Of a stretch of 64,000 nt of DNA, positions 57,401 through 64,000 are shown in pieces; positions within the stretch are counted from its first letter, which is position 1, and every line of letters starts with the position of its first letter. The position numbers and the translations under genes are program-made. The stretch comes from Megascapheus bottae. Lineage: Eukaryota; Chordata; Mammalia; Rodentia; Geomyidae. The notes under the pieces are model-generated. The model was given only the letters and a program-made list of their open reading frames with translations, had not been told where the DNA came from and did no database searches. The stretch spans positions 35,858,501 to 35,922,500 of the forward strand of contig JANJXV010000013.1 in NCBI GenBank assembly GCA_024803745.1, read 5' to 3'.

Positions 57401-57749
57401 ATAAGAAGAGTGGCTGGAGGGGAAGAGTGTCGTTCAATGGAAAGTATGCTTGAATAGTAAGGGTTCAATCCTCTCTAGTATTAAAAAAAAAGTCACTCAA
57501 TTAATGAAACTCTTCTGCAATATATGATGTTTTAAACAGTGTATACTCTTCACTCCTATTCCCTGTGCCATATTTTCTTGTATTCATGTAATTGGTTTAC
57601 ATGAACAAAATGTTCCTGTTTGCTCATAGCAAGACCTGTAAGGAATGTTCGCTGCAGCTGTGCCTGTAACAAGGAAAATGTAAAACAACCAATTTGCTCT
57701 TCAATAAAAATTATTTAAATTGGTCTTATCATACCCAAAAAAAGAGAGA

Positions 57750-58510
57750 AGTATCCCAATCTAGTTCCCCTATGTTATACTAAGTCATAAACACAGGTCA
57801 CACACATTTCATTTACTTCTTTCATTAATCCACTTTGTCCTAAGTCATGAATACAAGTCACATATTTAATTCATTCACAGAAATCTAGAAGACAATAAAT
57901 GTGTCTGTGTAGATAGATAGAGTGATTGATTGTCAGGTCTTATTAATAATTTTATTTGGGTAAGACATTTAATTTGCCAGGACAGTTCTAACAGCATGGT
58001 TAAAGACTGCACATTCCCTGCATGGTCACAGTAATGGCCAGCACGGGAAGAAAAGTCCCATCTCAGAACTGACTGTGATCAAGATAAAAGCTCCTAATGC
58101 ACAGTACATGTGCAAAGAAATTCCCTTCAGGTCAACACCCAACAGGAAGGGAAAAAAATCGAGGCAGAAATATTCAACAACCATTCTGGAAATGTGTATA
58201 GCAATATGCTTCATGGCAGGGTTAAAATCAGATTCTATTTTAGTGTTAGCCTCAAGCTCTGAGAGAAATGAATAAAAACATTCCCCTTTGTCATTTACAC
58301 ATAACAAGAACTATTCACTCTTAGGGCTGTGCACCCGGATATGAAAGACCTTTGGTATTCACCCTGACGTTTTCCTCCATGCAGGAAGCCTGTTGAGCTC
58401 TGGGGCAGCCTAACCCTGCTTTGGCCTCTTTTAAAGCTCTCTGTGTACCCTTCCAAAAGGCCTGCCAATCAAATATCCAAGGCTCCTGCACATTGGCCTG
58501 CACTTTTCGA
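57750..58510. other. Intronic, no exon recognised
   Basis: No named repeat; short ORFs on both strands only. Confidence 0.45.
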
Positions 58511-58514
58511 ATCC

Positions 58515-58520
58515 TGCGCG

Positions 58521-58575
<55 letters not shown>

Positions 58576-58577
58576 GC
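58515..58577 (+). repeat. (CG)n(CA)n alternating purine-pyrimidine tract
   Basis: 63 bp of strict alternation: about seven GC units, about 22 CA units, then CGCGC. Confidence 0.97.
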
Positions 58578-58724
58578 TTGGACTTTCTTAAGGCTAGAGC
58601 TCTACCACTTGAGACTCAGCACTACTTCCAGATTTTTTCTATGTATGTGGTACCAAGGAATTGAACCTGGGTCTTCATGCATGCTAGGCAAACACTCTAC
58701 CACTAGGCCAAACTCCCGGCCCCA
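58578..58724 (-). repeat. ID dimer SINE, 3' part replaced by microsatellite
   Basis: 'ttggactttcttaaggctagagctc' to 'ccaaactcccggcccc'; the usual 'gccagtcctgggcttgag' end is missing. Confidence 0.9.
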
Positions 58725-59049
58725 CTGCACATATTTTTAAATGCTCTATCCTTGGAGCATTTCCTCCCAAATTATGCAATTAGTGCTCAGGAACACCTCG
58801 AGTTTCTCTTCTTACCAATGAATACTAAAGAGTTGAACATCCATAAAATGTGTAGTGTGAGTCAAATAATCTTCAAATCCAGGTGTCACAGCATTGATGT
58901 AGACCATGGGATCCTTCTTTCTTTTAAGCTTGCTAGCAATTTCTGATTTGCAAATTTTATAAACCATGAGGGCAGAGGAAAAACGGAGGTGATGAGACAG
59001 TCAAGTCAGCCCCCCTCCCCCACTGAAATAGAAGGCATGTTTTCTTCTA

Positions 59050-59051
<2 letters not shown>

Positions 59052-59080
<29 letters not shown>
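59052..59080 (+). repeat. (GT)n microsatellite
   Basis: About 14 units. Confidence 0.97.
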
Positions 59081-59083
<3 letters not shown>

Positions 59084-59087
59084 CGTA

Positions 59088-59312
59088 TATACTTAGGCTC
59101 AGACTCAAAGCCTGATGCTATCCCTTAGCTTTTCCACTTAAGGGCTAGTGATCTACCCCTTGAGCCACAACTCCACTTCTGGCTTTCTGATGGTTAATTG
59201 GAGATGAGAATCTTAGGAACTTTCCTGCCTAGGCTGGCTTCAAACCATGATCTTCAGATCTCAGCCTCTTGAGTAGCTAGGATCATAGTGGGGAGACATT
59301 GTTGCCTGGCTT
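59088..59312 (-). repeat. 7SL-ID composite SINE
   Basis: 'acttaggctcagactcaaagcc' to 'gatcatagtggggagacattgttgcctggc', 300 bp before the exon at 59616. Confidence 0.88.
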
Positions 59313-59615
59313 CTTTCAGATAATTGTTTGTCCATCTTAGAGCTGACATCTGCATCTCCCAATTGGAGAAAAGTCACAACAGACTTTGCACTGGAGGGAA
59401 TCTCAGACTCCATCTGAGGTTCTTCAAAGTTTTCTTTGCTATGTGTCATTGTAAGAGCTGCTTTTGAAACTATAATCAACTTGTCAGGCTCTATTGTTTT
59501 ATTAGCCTAGTGTCTCTAACCTAAAATCGTGCTGTTTTGTATCATGACTGCTATTAAATCTAAGGAACTAAGACGACGCGCTTGAGTGAACACTGAGTAT
59601 TAATTCTCATTGTAG

Positions 59616-59749
59616 TTCTGCAATTCGTGAGCCAGTCAGACAACATACAGTCCTGCAAGTTTGCCCAGACTATGGAGCAGAGGCTGCAGAAGGCCTTCCA
59701 AGATGCGGAGAGAAAGGTCCTCAGCAGCAGAAGCAATCTGACAGTGCAG
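59616..59749 (+). CDS. KIAA1549L: KIAA1549L exon, first half of SEA-like module 2
   Basis: The exon starts after taattctcattgtag and ends at GTGCAG|GTAGGG. It completes the split Val codon, then encodes 44 residues: VLQFVSQSDNIQSCKFAQ, a charged amphipathic helix (MEQRLQKAFQDAERKV) and SNLTVQ, with NLT a likely N-glycosylation site. The sequence is very close to what I recall of human KIAA1549L and clearly diverged from KIAA1549 (which has VLQFVPPS and FTQRIEKG at the equivalent place). It is spliced in phase 1 and out in phase 0, as in the exon at 52401, to which it looks paralogous. Conservation is highest here and in the following exon. Confidence 0.95.
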
Positions 59750-59964
59750 GTAGGGGGGACAGGCCCAGTGCTTGACACACCATGGTAATGAACGTGCTGG
59801 TAACCAAAACCGTGTCTTGGTTCCTACGATTTCAAAGCTACTTGTACTTGGGCTTGGTGATGGAAACAGCCATGTGTTGGTGAAGACATCAGGGATTTGG
59901 CTGTCTCTCTGCCTGTGGTGCTTTCTTTGCTATCAAGATGCTCCCTTGGGCCTTTTCATTATTG

Positions 59965-60068
59965 TTTAGTTTTGTTTCTTCTTCCTTTGAGACAGGGTTT
60001 GGCTAGGTGACTGAGGCTCAGCTTCCATGATGTTGGGATTACAGGCATGCGCCACCATATCTGGCCTT
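59965..60068 (-). repeat. B1-like SINE
   Basis: 'tttgagacagggtttggctagg' to 'acaggcatgcgccaccatatctggcc'. Confidence 0.88.
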
Positions 60069-60264
60069 ATGACTCTAAAAACTTAAACTAGAAACTGTGT
60101 CGTATGATGTATCAAGTACTTCAAGTAAAAAATGAATACATGTGAATGCATGATTTTAAATACTGCTTTTAATCAGTACTTGCCAATTCTCTGATTTGCA
60201 TTGGGCTATTTTTTCAAATAACCACATAAACAGTCATTACATTTTCCTACACACAGCCACACAT

Positions 60265-60266
<2 letters not shown>

Positions 60267-60311
<45 letters not shown>

Positions 60312-60323
60312 TACACACACACA
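60267..60323 (+). repeat. (AC)n microsatellite
   Basis: About 28 units with two ATAC interruptions. Confidence 0.97.
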
Positions 60324-60642
60324 GAGTTACCATCCATACACACATTTTTTATATTGAAGGTTTCTTCTATGTGAGGGACCAGTCTAAGGGTCTTACAAAT
60401 CTTTTGCTCTGTGATGTTCGGTATTACATATTAAAGATACCCTTAAAGTTCCATTTTGGACAAGATGGAAATGAGAAAGATTCTGAAATTCCAGAATGTC
60501 AAATAGTGGAAATAAATGCAACAAGAACATGAGCCAAAATTCCACCATCATCTACTAAAACCCATCACTATTGATGTACTGTGGTCCTCGGTAAAGTGTT
60601 TGGCCAGGACATGAGATTTCTCTCCCATAGAAAACCCATTCC

Positions 60643-60860
60643 TAGCCGGGTACAGTGGCTCATGTCTATAATCCCACTCAGCAGGCTGAGATCTGACAAT
60701 CTTGGTTCAAAGCCAGCCAAGGCACTAAAGAACATGAGACTCTTATCTCCAATTAATCACTAGAAAACTGGAAGTAGGGCCATGGCTGAGGGGTAGCCTT
60801 GAGCCCAAGCCCAGACTTCAAGCCCCATGAGCCCCCCCACCCCACCGGGAAAAAAAAAAC
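60643..60860 (+). repeat. 7SL-ID composite SINE
   Basis: 'agccgggtacagtggctcatgtctata' to 'caccgggaaaaaaaaaac'. Confidence 0.9.
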
Positions 60861-62090
60861 ATTCCTGCAGGGCTATATAGCTTGGCTTCCTGGCTATCAG
60901 TATAAACACCATCAAAAAGTCTTTCTCAGACCTACTTTGGGCAATTACATAGATAGTATCCCACTAAGGACAGATGCTTCTTAAGGATATTCATCCAGCC
61001 CCCAAATTTCTCTAATTAACTCTATGGTTTCAATGTCTCTGTGTTGACTAATGAACTAAAGACTTTGCAATTAGTCCCAGTGCTTTTGAAATTGACATTT
61101 ACCATAAGTGGATTATCAGCAAAGCCAATAGGACATGGCAAGCACGTGGTTTAATTTGAGCAAACAGCTTTGCTGGTTTGAGAATCAACCGATGTGTGTA
61201 AGGAAGTGTCTCACTAGAACTGGGTTCCTCTTAGACAAACCTCTAAAGGAGTGTCAGAACGTAAGATAGATGTGGGGGGTTCGACTCAGCTCTCTTACAG
61301 GAAATCTTTTTTCTTTCTGATCTAGTCTGTAGTCTTCTCGAGCTAGATATTGACAGCCAAAGATTCTTCAAGCACACACTTATTGAGGGTCTGCTATTGA
61401 TTGGTTACCCGATGGACAGCAAGGGCAATGAGCTGGCCCTGGCCTTAGGAAGCGTCTCCATGTATGTGCTAGATATAGGCCACCAAATGAAATGGTATCA
61501 GTTAATTCACAGTCCTTGAAAACAAGTGCAACTAGTGTTTTGAACACTGCATTGAAATAGATTTTGGATGCATTTGAACGTGTTCAAAGCCCTTGAAATT
61601 AGTGGAGAATTGAAACCGCTATTTTATTCAACCCATTTCACTTTTTGCCATGGCTGACAAGAAGCACAAGAACTACATCTGTCACCTGAATTTAGTAAGC
61701 TTCTCCTCTTGCCCCCTCTACCATTTGGAGGTAACTATATGCTAAGCCTCCCCTCCGGTGCTATCTTTCATCTGTTTTTCTGGCACCTAGTATATAATTT
61801 GTGACTTCCCATTTTATTATATGTATTAAATATAATTTGTTTAGTATGTTGAATCCTTTGTGGAACAAAACTGTGAACACAATTCAGAGAGCTGTGGAAG
61901 AAAAAATTACTTTTTCAAAGAGGGTAGCTTTAGTATTAGGAGCTAGATTACCGTTGATTCGAGACTGCCATGGCTGTGATAGACTCTAAGCTTATAAGAC
62001 TGAAGCAAAAATCAAAATGATTAGTTATGGCATTGAAAAGTTTATTTCCTTCAGGTACACCTGGATCCAGGCGCTTCCGTGATTTCTTCA
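60861..62090. other. Intronic, no exon recognised
   Basis: Few repeats; nothing coding that fits the gene's phases. Confidence 0.45.
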
Positions 62091-62099
62091 TGAACTTCT

Positions 62100-62238
62100 T
62101 GCTTTGGTGGCTCACTCAGCAGGCTAAGATCTGAGGGTCGCAGTTCAAAGCCAGCCCAGGCAAGAAAGTCCATTAATCCTCTAAAAGGCAGCAGTGGAGC
62201 TGTGGTTTAAGTGGTAGAGTTCTAGCCTTGAGTCTTCT
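62100..62238 (+). repeat. 7SL-ID composite SINE fragment
   Basis: 'ggtggctcactcagcaggctaagatc' to 'gtggtagagttctagccttgag'; both ends missing. Confidence 0.8.
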
Positions 62239-62780
62239 GGCCTGCTTTGCTTTGGGCTCCCGTCACCCCCAGTTCTAATAAATGCTCTTGGTTTATGTCT
62301 TTCTCCCTGCTTATGGTCTTGTGGAACAAAAGTGCCTTAGAATTTATTTCTGAAAAACATGATTTCTGCACAAACATGGGGCTTGGCTCTCTCTGGACCC
62401 ATTGTATCCATTTCTAATCTATAACTAGACAAGGAGATGAGATGTCCTTGGCTACTAGACAGCTCAGGCACCCACTCCTGAAACTTGGGTGTGGTGATCC
62501 CACCCAAAGCATGTCCACAGTGAGAAGAGAGGTGGTTCCCCAAGGAAAATGGTGGTGCTGCCTTAGGAGCAAGAATGGAGGGTGGGGGAGCAACTGTGTC
62601 TGGCTCCCTCCAGCCTGTCCATGAGCAGAGTGAGTGAAAAGACATGTAGTCAGAAACAGCAGCATCTATTTCCAGAACCCCCAAAGTCACTTGAGACCAT
62701 GTTGGTGTCTTCTGGGTGGCTAAACCCACTACTTTACTTGGTTAAACGCCCCCACACGCACCCACACACATACACACATC
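62239..62780. other. Intronic, no exon recognised
   Basis: Unique-looking; the 130-codon reverse ORF at 62337-62729 has no support. Confidence 0.4.
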
Positions 62781-62784
62781 TTTT

Positions 62785-62962
62785 TTTCTTGTGCTGGGTC
62801 TTCATCTCCAAAGCATTGGAGCTGAATTACAGTGCCACTTCTGGTCTTCAGGTGGGTAATTGGACAAAAGAGTCACATAGGCTTTCCTGTGTGGCTGGTC
62901 TAAATCAGGATCCTCAGAACTCAGCCTCCCGGGTAGCTAGGATGACAGGTAGGAGCTATAGC
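62785..62962 (-). repeat. 7SL-ID composite SINE, diverged
   Basis: 'tcttgtgctgggtcttcatctcc' to 'gatgacaggtaggagctatagc'. Confidence 0.75.
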
Positions 62963-62984
62963 GTTAACCTTTCTTAACTAGTGG

Positions 62985-63185
62985 TAAAGAACCTGAAGTC
63001 AGGCTGTTGCACGTGGATCCCGTGTGAGCTTGGGCAGATTCCTCTGGGACTTGGTTTCCCTCCCCACACTGTAAAAGGAAGTTGCTGAATATCTGAACAT
63101 GCCTGTCAGGGTTGTAGCAGGGATTTAGATAACGTGATCTCAGCACCACGCGTGGCATGCTGTGAGCAGTCACAGTGATGACTGA
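62985..63185 (+). repeat. MIR SINE
   Basis: 'gtgagcttgggcagattcctctgggacttggtttccc' type core, about 100 bp before the last exon. Confidence 0.75.
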
Positions 63186-63287
63186 TTATTCTTGTCGCTA
63201 CCTAGTTGTTTTCACTCCTCTGTGCAACTTCCCATCCTCCATGACACAGACCCTCATCTTAATGGGCCCATCTCCCTCTTCTTTCAG

Positions 63288-63450
63288 ATTGTGAGTACTT
63301 CCAATGCCTCCCAAGCTGTCACCTTGGTATATGTTGTGGGCAATCAGAGCACATTCCTCAACGGCACCGTGGCTAGCAGCCTTCTGAGCCAGCTCTCTGC
63401 CGAATTGGTCGGATTCTACCTCACCTACCCGCCTCTTACCATTGCTGAAC
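63288..63450 (+). CDS. KIAA1549L: KIAA1549L exon, second half of SEA-like module 2
   Basis: The acceptor tctcccttctttcag at 63287 is followed by 54 codons beginning IVSTSNASQAVTLVYVV and ending LTIAE plus one base (C, expected to become Pro). The donor is GAAC|GTAAGT, a perfect match from +1 to +6. NAS, NQS and NGT are three possible N-glycosylation sites. LVYVV...FLNGTVASSLLSQL has the strand-loop-helix order of a SEA-like second half. This is the last exon in the window; by family architecture the transmembrane segment and cytoplasmic tail are encoded further downstream. The frame continues open past the donor for a while, but that stretch has no family resemblance and is intronic. Confidence 0.95.
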
Positions 63451-64000
63451 GTAAGTACAGCCATGTCACCTGCAAAGGCCCTGTGGTTTCCCCCTGGAGA
63501 CCTACTCCAGAGCAGACCACATACTGCATCTATTATCATAAACCAACGAAAAAAAAAGTAATAGATGAACGTAGAATTGATAATATTGTACAATGGAAGA
63601 GAACACTTACAAGTTATATATCTCTTCTCTCACTGGGTCTTACAATCATCTTAGAAAATGGTGGCAAAATTAGAAACTGAAGCCCAGAGAGATCTCTCTA
63701 GATGCCCAGTCTGCTTATAGCTAGTGGGACATGAAGTCTGGGGTGTGACCCTTGGCAGCCTGCTTTCTGAGCTCATAGTTCAGAAACAGAAGTGCTTGAG
63801 GTCCTTCCAGCACATCCGCCCTTGAAGCCATCTAAATTGCCATGATTTCTCCTGCTTGGGCCATCCGCAAGTGTTCCGGGAGCTTTGTTCGGGTTGTGTC
63901 CTGGCTGTGGAAATGGCAGTGTGACCCATTTGCAATCAGCATCATGACTTCCCTTGCTGAAGGCCCCGGGGCCTCATCTCCCTCTCATGCTTCCATTACA
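63451..64000. other. Start of the next intron
   Basis: Begins GTAAGT. A MIR-like reverse remnant is possible at 63665-63750. No further exon recognised before the window ends. Confidence 0.55.

Larger units (their letters stand above)
46292..63450 (+). other. KIAA1549L: KIAA1549L gene region, six internal coding exons (5' and 3' ends outside window)
   Basis: Six exons at 46292-48841, 49212-49799, 52401-52516, 56691-56910, 59616-59749 and 63288-63450 join in one frame (junction phases 1, 1, 0, 1, 0, and phase 1 at the last donor). The spliced product is about 1,256 codons with no stop. I recognise runs such as KFAQTMEQRLQKAF and VYVVGNQSTFLNGTV as belonging to KIAA1549L; the related KIAA1549 differs at many of these positions. 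The family encodes single-pass membrane proteins with a long Ser/Thr-rich ectodomain, a conserved DUF3827 region, one transmembrane helix and a cytoplasmic tail. Only the ectodomain is in the window. Introns are 370, 2601, 4174, 2705 and 3538 bp; the one after 63450 runs off the end. Function of the protein is poorly known, so none is assigned here. Confidence 0.92.

Overview
The window is mammalian nuclear DNA from a rodent. It is dense in interspersed repeats, AC/GT microsatellites and L1 elements, and its one gene is split by GT-AG introns. Two SINE families dominate. One is a dimer of tRNA-like ID units (called 'ID dimer' below). The other joins a 7SL/B1-like half to an ID half (called '7SL-ID composite'). 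From memory this pairing fits Geomyoidea-type rodents (kangaroo rats, pocket mice, gophers) better than mouse or rat; the lineage call is tentative.

Positions 1-46,291 hold no exon I can support. They carry L1 insertions, several young with readable target-site duplications (TSDs), plus about 40 SINEs, old MIR copies, two old LTR-like blocks and microsatellites. Because the first recognised exon begins in mid-codon behind an acceptor, this stretch is probably intron 1 of the gene, with or without an alternative promoter I cannot see.

Positions 46,292-63,450 carry six consecutive coding exons on the plus strand. I recognise them as KIAA1549L (C11orf41), the paralogue of KIAA1549 and a type I membrane protein family (UPF0606/DUF3827). 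A 2.55-kb exon and a 588-bp exon encode a Ser/Thr/Pro-rich, mucin-like ectodomain. Four short exons follow (116, 220, 134 and 163 bp) and encode two successive SEA-like modules. All exon phases fit together without a break, giving about 1,256 codons. The 5' exon, the transmembrane segment and the cytoplasmic tail lie outside the window.

Most notable points: the intron at 56,911 has a GC donor instead of GT. The four short exons look like a tandem duplication of a two-exon unit with matching intron phases. The big exon ends in three in-phase CAG|GT donors. A 5'-truncated L1 at 2,814-5,399 has a 13-bp TSD and a likely 3' transduction. There are also nested L1/SINE insertions with clean TSDs. 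I found no sign of a new defence, mobile or biosynthetic system.
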